A DNA stretch of 54,790 nt from an uncultured Prevotella sp. (lineage in GTDB: Bacteria; Bacteroidota; Bacteroidia; Bacteroidales; Bacteroidaceae), in assembly GCA_900546575.1 (NCBI GenBank), contig URDM01000008.1, forward strand, positions 1 to 54,790. Direction: 5' to 3'. This document shows positions 34,887 through 43,466 of the stretch, one piece after another. The notes beneath the pieces are model-generated. The model was not told the DNA's origin, made no database searches, and saw nothing but the letters and a program-made list of their open reading frames with translations. The position numbers were made by a program, and so were the translations under genes. The first letter of the stretch is position 1. Every line of letters begins with the position of its first letter.

Positions 34887-35061
34887 CTTGAAGGGCAACT
34901 TTGGCTTTCTTGACAGGCAACTTTAGCTTTCTTGACAGGCAACTTTAGCTCTCTTAATCGGTAATTTCAACTCTCTCGGCAGACAATTTTATTTTCCTCG
35001 TGAGGAAATATTTGCAACCTCGCGAGGGAACAATTGCAACTACGCGAGGAAACAATAAAAC
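34887..35061. repeat. Eight-unit, 22-bp graded periodic array
   Basis: Units begin at 34887, 34909, 34931, 34953, 34975, 34996, 35018 and 35040; all are 22 bp except the fifth (21 bp). Units 1-3 are nearly identical (CTTGACAGGCAACTTTAGCT). Units 4-5 are intermediate. Units 6-8 share GAGGnAAnAnTTGCAA-type sequence and CCTCGCGAGG-like palindromes. Neighbouring units resemble each other most. The array fills the gap before the helicase start. Confidence 0.8.
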
Positions 35062-35089
35062 AATAACAAAACAACAAATACGAAAACAA

Positions 35090-37498
35090 GTGGAAAATCT
35101 TCTTTCATCGCTCAACCCCAACCAACGAGCTGCCGTTGAATATGTTGACGGCGCACAACTTGTCATTGCTGGTGCAGGATCGGGCAAGACGCGTGTGCTG
35201 ACCTATAAGATTGCTTATCTGCTGAGTCGTGGCATGAATCCGTGGAATATTCTTGCCTTGACCTTTACCAATAAGGCTGCGCGAGAGATGAAAGACCGTA
35301 TTGCCCATTTGGTAGGTCCTGACCAGGCACGCTACTTGAATATGGGAACTTTCCACTCCATCTTTTTGCGCATACTGCGTGTTGAAGCAGAGACAATCGG
35401 GTTAGCCCCGAACTTTACCATTTACGACGATTCTGACTCGCGTGGTCTTGTAGGCTCGATTATAAAGGAGATGCAGCTCGACGACAAGGTGTATAAGCCT
35501 TCGGCTGTGCTCTCGCGCATAGGAATGGCAAAGAACAGTCTCATCACTCCCGATGCCTATATTGCCGATGCCCAGTTGCGCGACCGTGACCTTCGGTCGA
35601 AGATGCCACGTATTGGCGACATCTATCGCATTTATGCCCAACGTTGTCTGAATGCCAATGCTGTCGACTTCGACGACATGCTTCTGTTCACCTACATTCT
35701 CTTCCGAAACCATCCCGAAGTGTGCCGCAAGTATGCCGAGAGGTTTGCTTATGTTCTTGTCGACGAGTATCAGGACACCAACTATGCCCAGCAATGTATT
35801 GTCACTCTGCTTACGCATGAACATGGACGTATCTGTGTGGTGGGCGACGATGCCCAGAGCATCTACGCATTCCGCGGAGCCAATATCGACAATATACTCA
35901 ACTTCCAGCGCCTGTATCAAGGTGCAAAACTGTTCAAACTTGAGCAGAACTATCGTAGTACACAAAATATTGTAGGAGCAGCCAATTGCCTCATCCGCCA
36001 TAATCGCAGGCAGATAGAAAAAACCGTATTCAGCGAAAATCCTGAGGGCGACAAGATTACGCTTAATATTGCCTATAGTGATAAGGAGGAGGCTGCTATC
36101 GTGGCAAATGAGATTCGCCGATTGCACAATCGTGAGCATGTGCCTTATGGAGGATTTGCCATTCTGTATCGCACCAATGCCCAAAGCCGTATCTTTGAGG
36201 ACGAATTGCGCAGGCAAGGAACGCCTTATCGTATTTATGGCGGAATGAGTTTCTACCAGCGCAAGGAGATAAAGGACATAATAGCTTATTTCCGACTCGT
36301 GGCCAATCCTAATGACGAGGAGGCTTTGAAGCGCATTATCAATTATCCAAAACGAGGAATCGGAGCTACGTCGGTAGACAAACTTATAGCTGCAGCACGC
36401 CGCTACGACAAGAGCTTGTGGACGGTAGTTTCCAGTCCAACAACTTTTGCTCCTGAGGTAAGTGCCGCAGCAGCACGTCGTATCGTAGCGTTTCACGATA
36501 TGATGCAGATATATATCGACCAGCGCAAGCAGACTGACGCTTATGCTCTCGGCAAGTTGATAATTGAGCAGACCGGACTTGCAGCCGAGATCTTTGCCGG
36601 TGGCGACGATGATGCTTTGGACAGACGTGAGAATGTGGAGGAATTTATCTCCGGACTCCACGACTTTGTCGATAGCAAGCGTGAGGAAGACCATGCCGAT
36701 GAGGTTTATATCGACCGCTTCTTGCAGGAGGTGGCTCTTGTAACTGATGCCGACCGCGATGCGGATAAGGACGAGAATTCATTGGTGTCGCTTATGACAA
36801 TACATGCTTCTAAGGGACTTGAGTTTGATACGGTCTTTGTGGTTGGTGTTGAGGAAAATCTGTTCCCGAGTCCGAGAGCATGCGAGTTCCCTCGTGAACT
36901 TGAGGAGGAGCGTCGTCTGTTCTATGTGGCAATCACCCGAGCTGAGAAACGATGCCTGCTGTCTTGTGCCAAGAGCCGTTACCAATACGGCAACATGCTG
37001 TTTAATGAACCGAGCCGTTTCTTGCGTGAGATTGACCCGCAATGGATGAATGTGAATGGAAGACTTGCGTCAAACCGCAGTAGGTTTGAGGAGAATGAAT
37101 CCGGCAGCAGACCCTTTGAGGATAATGATTTCAGTCGCACCCCCTTTGGCGAAACTAATAACATACGCAATCGATACGAGGACAATCGTGTGGGATTTGA
37201 ACGTGGCGGACGTCGTGTTGTACCGGAAAGTCCAATCCCTGATTTGGCAAGATTCCGCAGGCTGGGTGGTCAGAGAAATACGCCTGTTGCGAGTGAAGTA
37301 GCAAAGGCAAATCCTTCCATTGGGGCTTCAAAGCCAGGTATTTCGGTTGGCGCTCGCATAGAACACCAGCGTTTCGGACTTGGACGCGTTATAAGTGTTG
37401 AAGGAAAGGGTGAGAACGAGAAGGCAACTGTAGAATTTGATAATGCAGGAGTAAAAACGCTACTCCTTAAGTTTGCAAGATTTAATGTGGTAGGGTAG
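35090..37498 (+). CDS. UvrD/PcrA-type DNA helicase
   Basis: An SF1A 3'-5' helicase for repair and replication restart, about 802 aa. Walker A is GAGSGKTRVLTYK, motif II is LVDEYQDTN, and other motifs are GDDAQSIYAFRGA, LEQNYRST, TIHASKGLEFD and VAITRAEKR. A low-complexity Arg/Asn/Glu linker is followed by the Tudor-like tail GARIEHQRFGLGRVISVEG seen in UvrD/PcrA. The frame opens with GTG at 35000 inside the repeat array. I prefer GTG at 35090 (product MENLLSSLNPNQRAAV), which fits the family N-terminus. Confidence 0.92.
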   Translation: MENLLSSLNPNQRAAVEYVDGAQLVIAGAGSGKTRVLTYKIAYLLSRGMNPWNILALTFTNKAAREMKDRIAHLVGPDQARYLNMGTFHSIFLRILRVEAETIGLAPNFTIYDDSDSRGLVGSIIKEMQLDDKVYKPSAVLSRIGMAKNSLITPDAYIADAQLRDRDLRSKMPRIGDIYRIYAQRCLNANAVDFDDMLLFTYILFRNHPEVCRKYAERFAYVLVDEYQDTNYAQQCIVTLLTHEHGRICVVGDDAQSIYAFRGANIDNILNFQRLYQGAKLFKLEQNYRSTQNIVGAANCLIRHNRRQIEKTVFSENPEGDKITLNIAYSDKEEAAIVANEIRRLHNREHVPYGGFAILYRTNAQSRIFEDELRRQGTPYRIYGGMSFYQRKEIKDIIAYFRLVANPNDEEALKRIINYPKRGIGATSVDKLIAAARRYDKSLWTVVSSPTTFAPEVSAAAARRIVAFHDMMQIYIDQRKQTDAYALGKLIIEQTGLAAEIFAGGDDDALDRRENVEEFISGLHDFVDSKREEDHADEVYIDRFLQEVALVTDADRDADKDENSLVSLMTIHASKGLEFDTVFVVGVEENLFPSPRACEFPRELEEERRLFYVAITRAEKRCLLSCAKSRYQYGNMLFNEPSRFLREIDPQWMNVNGRLASNRSRFEENESGSRPFEDNDFSRTPFGETNNIRNRYEDNRVGFERGGRRVVPESPIPDLARFRRLGGQRNTPVASEVAKANPSIGASKPGISVGARIEHQRFGLGRVISVEGKGENEKATVEFDNAGVKTLLLKFARFNVVG

Positions 37499-37518
37499 AA
37501 GGTTACCTTACCACATTA
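37483..37518 (+). terminator. Helicase gene terminator
   Basis: A 15-bp stem with one G-U pair (37483-37497 against 37504-37518) overlaps the helicase stop codon. A second stem, GCTAAGCC/GGCTTAGC (37530-37564), overlaps the stop of the facing gene. Confidence 0.7.
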
Positions 37519-37559
37519 TATTATAATAAGCTAAGCCAAGCACGCTCGTTGAAGTGGGC

Positions 37560-38489
37560 TTAGCGTACTCTAAGTCGGTCGCCAACTTGAATCTCATAGT
37601 CGGGCTCCAGATGGTTCATCTTGTACAGACTCTTCAGTCGGATGCCATACAACTGGGCTATAGAGTACATGCTCTCGCCGGCTCTTACAACGTGCGGAGT
37701 ACGACGGTACTGCTTCTCGGCACGTTTCTGCTTCTTCTTCAGATATACTACATCGCCTTGTGCAAGCACATCCTTCTTGTTGCGTTCGTTATACCGTGCC
37801 AGCTTACGTGCCGAAATGCCCGTCTCACGAGCCAGTTCCTTAAACGTGTCGCCGGTCTTAGCTATTACATAATAGTTCTTGTTGTAGAACTTCACGGCAT
37901 GTAAAGAGCCGTCAGGAGCAGGCTTGTCGGTAGATACATGACGCGCCATAAAGCGGTCGTACGAAGTGGCACGGTCGTAGCAGTTGAGGTTGTACAGCTC
38001 GATTATCTGTATCAGTTTTGTTGCATACTGAGGGTTGGTAGCGTATCCACACGCCTTCAGCCCACGTGCCCATGAGCGGTAGTCGGTACGCTTGTAGTCA
38101 AACAGTCTTGCGTAGCGCGACTGTGTAGCCAGAAAACGGCTGTGGTCTTCATAGCTTTGGCGGGCATTGTCGTAGGCTCTGAAGCATTCGCCTCGTGCAT
38201 CATCGTCATGGTAAACGCGTCGTCCGGTCCATCCATGACACTTTATTCCGAAATGGTTGTTGCCGGCACGTGTCAGGTCGCTACGTCCGGCGGCACTCTC
38301 AAGCAGTCCCTGTGCCAGAGTGATGCTGGCAGGAATATTATAGCGTAGCATTTGCTCGATGGCAAGATCCTTGTATTGGTCGACGTATGCTTTATAGGCC
38401 GAGTTCCACTTCATCTGTGCCATGGCTGCCGAAGAGCCAAAGACGATGCACATTATAAGTATATAGGCCGTTTTCTTCAGAATTTTCAT
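37560..38489 (-). CDS. Exported glucosaminidase with two LysM domains
   Basis: A 309-aa cell wall hydrolase. A signal peptide (MKILKKTAYILIMCIVF, then AMA-QM) is followed by a GH73-type glucosaminidase domain (PASITLAQGLLESAAGRSDL with the catalytic Glu, NNHFGIKCH, FRAYDNARQSYEDHSRFL). Two LysM domains bind peptidoglycan (YYVIAKTGDTFKELARETG and HVVRAGESMYSIAQLYG). The frame stays open far upstream of the true start, but only this ATG gives a signal peptide. A minus-strand TAACTTTG (38559-38552) with TTTG at 38585-38582 is the probable promoter. Confidence 0.9.
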   Translation of the reverse strand: MKILKKTAYILIMCIVFGSSAAMAQMKWNSAYKAYVDQYKDLAIEQMLRYNIPASITLAQGLLESAAGRSDLTRAGNNHFGIKCHGWTGRRVYHDDDARGECFRAYDNARQSYEDHSRFLATQSRYARLFDYKRTDYRSWARGLKACGYATNPQYATKLIQIIELYNLNCYDRATSYDRFMARHVSTDKPAPDGSLHAVKFYNKNYYVIAKTGDTFKELARETGISARKLARYNERNKKDVLAQGDVVYLKKKQKRAEKQYRRTPHVVRAGESMYSIAQLYGIRLKSLYKMNHLEPDYEIQVGDRLRVR

Positions 38490-38705
38490 ATGATTTTGGG
38501 TTGTTATTTGCTTGATTTTGTACTTTACGCACTTATTTTGCAATGTGAATGCAAAGTTACTGCTTTTCAGCAATAAAACATCAAAGAGTTTTAGGTTTTG
38601 ACAAAAATTGTTGTACCTTTGCATTTGTGTTGTTGTGTTGCCTATAAGCAATACAGTAATAGAATCAATACACAAATAATAAATAAAGAATAATAATATA
38701 AGATT

Positions 38706-39593
38706 ATGAAAGCATTTGTTTTCCCCGGACAGGGATCGCAGTTTGTAGGAATGGGCAAGGACCTCTACGACAACAATGAGACAGCTAAGGAACTCTTCGA
38801 AAAGGCCAACGAAATCCTCGGATTCCGTATTACAGACATCATGTTTGCCGGTACTGACGACGAACTGAAGCAGACCAAGGTGACACAGCCCGCAGTATTC
38901 CTGCATAGTGTTATCTCTGCCATTTGTCTCGGTGACGATTTTGCTCCTGCAATGGTTGCAGGTCACTCTTTGGGCGAGTTCTCGGCACTTGTAGCTGCTG
39001 GTGCACTCTCTTTCGAGGATGGTGTTAAGCTCGTAGCTGCCCGTGCTATGGCTATGCAGAAGGCATGTGAGGCTGCTCCCGGCACTATGGCTGCCGTTAT
39101 CGGTCTGCCCGATGAGAAAATAGAAGAAATATGCAAGGAATCGAGTACAGACGGCAATATCGTTGTGGCAGCTAACTACAACTGCCCTGGCCAGCTCGTA
39201 ATAAGCGGCAATATCGACGCTATTAATGCTGCTTGCGAGAAGCTTAAGGCAGCAGGTGCAAAGCGCGCTCTTCCGCTCAAGGTGGGTGGAGCATTCCATT
39301 CTCCGCTTATGCAGCCTGCTAAGGATGAACTTGAAGAGGCTATCAAGGCTGTTGAGGTTAAGGCTCCTAAGTGCCCGGTTTACCAGAATGTAGATGGCAT
39401 GCCTCATACTGATCCTGCTGAAATCAAGGCCAACCTTATTGCACAGCTTACAAGTAGCGTGCGTTGGACAGCAAGCGTACAGAACATGATTAAGGATGGC
39501 GCCGACGACTTCACAGAGTGTGGACCTGGCAAGGCTCTGCAGGGTATGATTGGACGTATTGACAAGAATGTCAGCGCTCACGGTATCGCCTAA
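38706..39593 (+). CDS. fabD: Malonyl-CoA:ACP transacylase
   Basis: FabD (295 aa) loads malonate onto acyl carrier protein for fatty acid synthesis. The active-site serine is Ser88 in GHSLGEFSAL, the histidine is in GGAFHSPLM, and the N-terminal FPGQGSQFVGMG is typical. TACCTTTG at 38614-38621 is the probable -7 element, with a leader of about 80 nt. The next gene starts 6 nt after its stop. Confidence 0.95.
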   Translation: MKAFVFPGQGSQFVGMGKDLYDNNETAKELFEKANEILGFRITDIMFAGTDDELKQTKVTQPAVFLHSVISAICLGDDFAPAMVAGHSLGEFSALVAAGALSFEDGVKLVAARAMAMQKACEAAPGTMAAVIGLPDEKIEEICKESSTDGNIVVAANYNCPGQLVISGNIDAINAACEKLKAAGAKRALPLKVGGAFHSPLMQPAKDELEEAIKAVEVKAPKCPVYQNVDGMPHTDPAEIKANLIAQLTSSVRWTASVQNMIKDGADDFTECGPGKALQGMIGRIDKNVSAHGIA

Positions 39594-39599
39594 ATTCTT

Positions 39600-41738
39600 A
39601 TGGGACGACAGAAAATAATAATCTATCAGATATTCACCCGCCTTTTCGGCAATCGCTCCAATGGCTGCAAGCCAGGAGGCACGATTGCCGAAAACGGCTC
39701 GGGCAAGATGAGCTTCTTTACGGACGATTTGCTGCATGGCTTGCGTGCCAAGGGTTATTCGCACGTGTGGTATACAGGCTTGATACGCCACGCCACCACA
39801 ACAGATTATACCCGATACGGCATTCCACGCCAGCATCCAGCCGTCGTCAAGGGCAAGGCGGGTTCTCCATATGCTATTGTTGATTACTACGACATCGACC
39901 CTGATTTGGCCGACGATGTCAACAATCGTATGCAGGAGTTTGAACAACTGCTCGACCGCAGCCATCGTGCCGGATTAAAGGTGATCATCGATTTTGTACC
40001 AAACCACGTAGCACGCCAATATCATTCTACGGCAAAGCCCGAAGGTGTGCGCGACCTTGGTGAGGATGACAATACATCGATGGGTTTTTCTGCTGCCAAT
40101 AATTTCTACTATTGTCCAGGAACTCCGTTCCAGCCACATATTGACACTTATGCTGGTGAGGCAGAACCTTATACGGAATTCCCTGCCAAGGCTACTGGTA
40201 ACGATCATTTCGATGCCTCGCCTTGTGTGAACGACTGGTATGAGACCGTCAAACTCAACTATGGTGTTGACTATCTCGATGCTGGCGGACGTTCCGAGCA
40301 CTTCTCGCCAATGCCTGACACATGGGCTATGATGACCGATATATTGATGTATTGGGCTTCTAAAGGTGTTGACGGATTCCGGTGTGACATGGCTGAGATG
40401 GTGCCTCCCGCATTCTGGCATTGGGCAATAACCAAGGTCAAGGAGGCTTATCCGGATATAATCTTCGTGGCTGAGGTGTACAATCCGCTTGAGTACAACC
40501 ACTATGTTGATGCAGGCATGGACTACCTATATGATAAGGTGGGAATGTACGACACGATGCGCTCGGTGGTATGTGGCAATTGCCCAACATCAAAGATTAC
40601 AACCGCATGGCAATGGGTTGACGGCATAAGCAGCCACATGCTCTATTTCCTCGAAAACCATGACGAGCAACGCATAGCAAGCGACTTCTTTGCAGGCGAC
40701 CCGTTCAGAGCCTATCCTGCACTTGTGGTCAACGCCTTGATGCGTAGCAATCCGTTTATGGTGTATGCCGGACAGGAGTATGGCGAGTGTGGAATGGATC
40801 AGGAGGGATTTAGCGGATGCGACGGACGTACAACGATATTCGACTATTGGACTGTACCGTCGCTTCATCGTGCACATGTCACTCATTCGCTTACAGACGA
40901 CGAAAAGGCTTTGGCGTCACTTTACGACAAGGTGCTTAATATTGCAGCTACTGAGAAGGCAGTAGGCGAGGGCGATTTCTTCGACCTTATGTATGTCAAC
41001 GAGCATCTGGCACAACGTCAGTATGCGTTCATGCGCAAGGCTGCAGATGAGATGCTCTTCGTAGTGGCCAACTTTGGCGATGAGCGTATGGAGTGTAGAG
41101 TCAATATCCCGGCACATGCCTTCGATTTCCTCAATATCCCACATGCCGATATGACAGCCGACGATATGCTGGGTGGTGCACCTCTTAAGGCACAGCTCAA
41201 GACCCAGAACTTCATCGACGTGGATGTAGAGGCGCACAACTGCAGAATTTACAAATTCAATCTGGTTATGGATAAAGAATCTATATTCAACGAGCACAAT
41301 AAGGAGGAATTCCCCCCGGCACATACAGCCGAGCATCTGCTCAATCAAACTATGGTAAGACTGTTCGGATGCGAACGCTCGTCAAACGCTCACATAGAGC
41401 GCAAGAAGAGCAAGATGACATTCACACTCGATCATAAGCCTTCACGCAAGGAAGAGAAGATGATTGAGGACCGAATGAACGAGCTTATTGCCGAAGACCT
41501 CCCCGTAACCTACGAGGTAGTCGACCGCGACCATATTCCTGCCGATGTGCAAATCGACCGTCTGCCCGAAGACGCTTCAGAGCAGATACGACTGGTGCGT
41601 ATCGGTAACTACGACGTGTGCCCGTGTATAGGCAAGCATGTTCGCTCTACGGCCCAGATTGGCAAGTTCGTGATGTTGGGAACCAACTGGGATGAGATGA
41701 AGAAAGCATTCCGTATAAGGTTCAAGATTGTGCAGTAG
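39600..41738 (+). CDS. GH13 alpha-amylase fused to an AlaX-like tRNA-editing domain
   Basis: A 712-aa single frame with two unrelated parts. Residues 1-556 are a GH13 glycosidase: VDGFRCDMAEM (nucleophile Asp), IFVAEVYNP (Glu), YFLENHDEQR (Asp), ending in a beta-domain. There is no signal peptide, so it acts on intracellular alpha-glucans. Residues 557-712, opening MDKESIFNEH, match the second additional domain of alanyl/threonyl-tRNA synthetases, as in free-standing AlaX editing proteins. The zinc motifs HTAEH (575-579) and CIGKH (676-680) are present. The ATG at 41268 could be the start of a once separate gene whose upstream stop was lost. It follows fabD closely. Confidence 0.85.
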   Translation: MGRQKIIIYQIFTRLFGNRSNGCKPGGTIAENGSGKMSFFTDDLLHGLRAKGYSHVWYTGLIRHATTTDYTRYGIPRQHPAVVKGKAGSPYAIVDYYDIDPDLADDVNNRMQEFEQLLDRSHRAGLKVIIDFVPNHVARQYHSTAKPEGVRDLGEDDNTSMGFSAANNFYYCPGTPFQPHIDTYAGEAEPYTEFPAKATGNDHFDASPCVNDWYETVKLNYGVDYLDAGGRSEHFSPMPDTWAMMTDILMYWASKGVDGFRCDMAEMVPPAFWHWAITKVKEAYPDIIFVAEVYNPLEYNHYVDAGMDYLYDKVGMYDTMRSVVCGNCPTSKITTAWQWVDGISSHMLYFLENHDEQRIASDFFAGDPFRAYPALVVNALMRSNPFMVYAGQEYGECGMDQEGFSGCDGRTTIFDYWTVPSLHRAHVTHSLTDDEKALASLYDKVLNIAATEKAVGEGDFFDLMYVNEHLAQRQYAFMRKAADEMLFVVANFGDERMECRVNIPAHAFDFLNIPHADMTADDMLGGAPLKAQLKTQNFIDVDVEAHNCRIYKFNLVMDKESIFNEHNKEEFPPAHTAEHLLNQTMVRLFGCERSSNAHIERKKSKMTFTLDHKPSRKEEKMIEDRMNELIAEDLPVTYEVVDRDHIPADVQIDRLPEDASEQIRLVRIGNYDVCPCIGKHVRSTAQIGKFVMLGTNWDEMKKAFRIRFKIVQ

Positions 41739-41843
41739 TACACAATTGCAGCAACCCAGAGAATTAGAATGTATTATAGTAACATATTATAGTAAAAGCA
41801 ATTACCGTAAGGAAAATCTTTTATTAACAATAAAATTTAAATC

Positions 41844-42719
41844 ATGACAGAAAACAGACAAACACTTAACCGCAACCTTGCTCAGATGCTTAAGGGCGGT
41901 GTAATCATGGACGTTACAACTCCAGAACAGGCTCGTATTGCACAGGAAGCTGGAGCATGTGCCGTAATGGCATTGGAGCGTATTCCTGCAGATATTCGTG
42001 CTGCTGGTGGTGTTTCACGCATGAGCGACCCCAAGATGATCAAGGGTATCCAGGAAGCTGTCACAATCCCTGTTATGGCAAAGTGCCGTATCGGTCATTT
42101 TGCTGAGGCACAGATCCTGCAGGCCATTGAGATAGACTATATCGACGAGAGCGAGGTGCTCTCACCTGCCGATGATGTTTACCACATCGACAAGAACAAG
42201 TTTGACGTGCCTTTTGTATGTGGTGCAAGAAATCTTGGCGAGGCTTTGCGTCGTATCGCCGAGGGTGCTACTATGATTCGTACTAAGGGCGAGCCTGGTA
42301 CTGGCGATGTTGTACAGGCTGTTCGTCATATGCGTATGATGCAGAGCGAGATTCGTCGTCTTGTATCTATGTCTGAGGACGAGCTTTATGAGGCAGCAAA
42401 GCAGTTGCAGGTTCCTTACGATCTCGTTATGTATGTACACGAGAATGGTAAGTTGCCGGTAGTTAACTTTGCAGCTGGAGGCGTTGCTACTCCTGCTGAC
42501 GCAGCTCTTATGATGCAGCTTGGTGCTGAGGGTGTATTCGTAGGTTCTGGTATCTTCAAGAGTGGCGATCCTGCCAAGCGTGCCAAGGCTATCGTTCAGG
42601 CTGTTACCAACTTCAACGATGCAAAGAAGCTTGCTGAACTCTCTGAGGACCTGGGCGAGGCCATGGTTGGTATCAACGAGCAGGAGATTCAGGTACTCAT
42701 GGCTGAAAGAGGCAAATAA
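41844..42719 (+). CDS. pdxS: Pyridoxal 5'-phosphate synthase lyase subunit
   Basis: PdxS (291 aa) makes PLP from ribose 5-phosphate, glyceraldehyde 3-phosphate and ammonia. Conserved segments are GGVIMDVTTPEQARIAQ, VMAKCRIGHFAEAQ (catalytic Lys), EVLSPADD, IRTKGEPGTGD and the phosphate site FAAGGVATPADAALMMQLG. pdxT follows 9 nt later. Confidence 0.97.
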   Translation: MTENRQTLNRNLAQMLKGGVIMDVTTPEQARIAQEAGACAVMALERIPADIRAAGGVSRMSDPKMIKGIQEAVTIPVMAKCRIGHFAEAQILQAIEIDYIDESEVLSPADDVYHIDKNKFDVPFVCGARNLGEALRRIAEGATMIRTKGEPGTGDVVQAVRHMRMMQSEIRRLVSMSEDELYEAAKQLQVPYDLVMYVHENGKLPVVNFAAGGVATPADAALMMQLGAEGVFVGSGIFKSGDPAKRAKAIVQAVTNFNDAKKLAELSEDLGEAMVGINEQEIQVLMAERGK

Positions 42720-42728
42720 TTCAGCATT

Positions 42729-43313
42729 ATGAGAGTAGCCATTTTAGCTCTCCAGGGCGCATTCATCGAGCATGAGAAAATGCTCGCGCGCCTTGGCGTT
42801 GAGACATTCGAAGTGCGCCAGCTGCGCGATTGGGAGCAGCCCAAGGACGGACTCATTATTCCCGGAGGCGAGAGCACAGTACAGATAAAGCTCTTGCGCG
42901 ACCTCGGACTCTACGCTCCTGTGGCTGAAGCCATAAAGAACGGACTGCCCGTATTCGGAACATGTGCCGGACTTATCATGCTTGCCAAGACACAGGATGG
43001 CGAGCCTGCCAATCGTCTCTCGACAATGGATATTGACGTGCGTCGTAATGCCTACGGCCGTCAGCTCGGCAGTTTCTATACCGAGGCTCATTTTGAGGGA
43101 GTTGGCGACGATGTGCCGATGACGTTCATTCGTGCGCCTTACATCAACGGGGTGTCGGCTGATGCCAAGACTCTTGCCATGGTTGGTGGACATATTGTAG
43201 CTGCCCGTCAGGGTGCACAACTCGTTACAGCGTTTCACCCCGAGCTGAATGACGACACACGTATCCACGAATACTTTATTGATATGATCAGACAGTCGAA
43301 GTCTGATATGTAG
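42729..43313 (+). CDS. pdxT: Pyridoxal 5'-phosphate synthase glutaminase subunit
   Basis: PdxT (194 aa) hydrolyses glutamine and channels ammonia to PdxS in a 12:12 complex. The nucleophile cysteine is in FGTCAGLIML, IPGGESTVQ is conserved, and the His-Glu pair lies in TAFHPELNDDTR. Confidence 0.96.
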   Translation: MRVAILALQGAFIEHEKMLARLGVETFEVRQLRDWEQPKDGLIIPGGESTVQIKLLRDLGLYAPVAEAIKNGLPVFGTCAGLIMLAKTQDGEPANRLSTMDIDVRRNAYGRQLGSFYTEAHFEGVGDDVPMTFIRAPYINGVSADAKTLAMVGGHIVAARQGAQLVTAFHPELNDDTRIHEYFIDMIRQSKSDM

Positions 43314-43326
43314 AAATTAAAAAAAA

Positions 43327-43463
43327 TTGAGAGTTTAAAAAGTTGAGAGTTGAAAGTTATGATATGTTTTTATGATAACATTTTATTTATATGTTTATCA
43401 AAGTAATCATAACTCTCAACTCTCAATTCTCAACTCTCAATTCTCAACTTTCAATTCTCGACT
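43327..43463. repeat. Heptamer-repeat hairpin between pdxT and relA
   Basis: Seven tandem heptamers (CTCAACT or CTCAATT, last two variant) run from 43415 to 43463 without a break. The opposite arm (43327-43362) has the inverted motif TTGAGAGTTGAAAGTT. Together they can form a long hairpin with an AT-rich centre. The two flanking genes face each other. Confidence 0.8.
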
Positions 43464-43466
43464 TTG

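Noticed and set aside
35402..36694. A 430-codon minus-strand open frame inside the helicase gene
   Set aside because: It is antisense to the conserved helicase motifs and has no recognisable features of its own.
38490..39965. The N-terminal 490-codon extension of the glucosaminidase frame
   Set aside because: It runs antisense through fabD. The internal ATG at 38489 gives a clean signal peptide and a matching promoter, so the longer frame is not real.
41739..41843. Riboswitch upstream of pdxST
   Set aside because: Only weak AT-rich direct repeats (ATTATAGTA) are visible. No stem with a terminator or a known ligand-binding core can be drawn.
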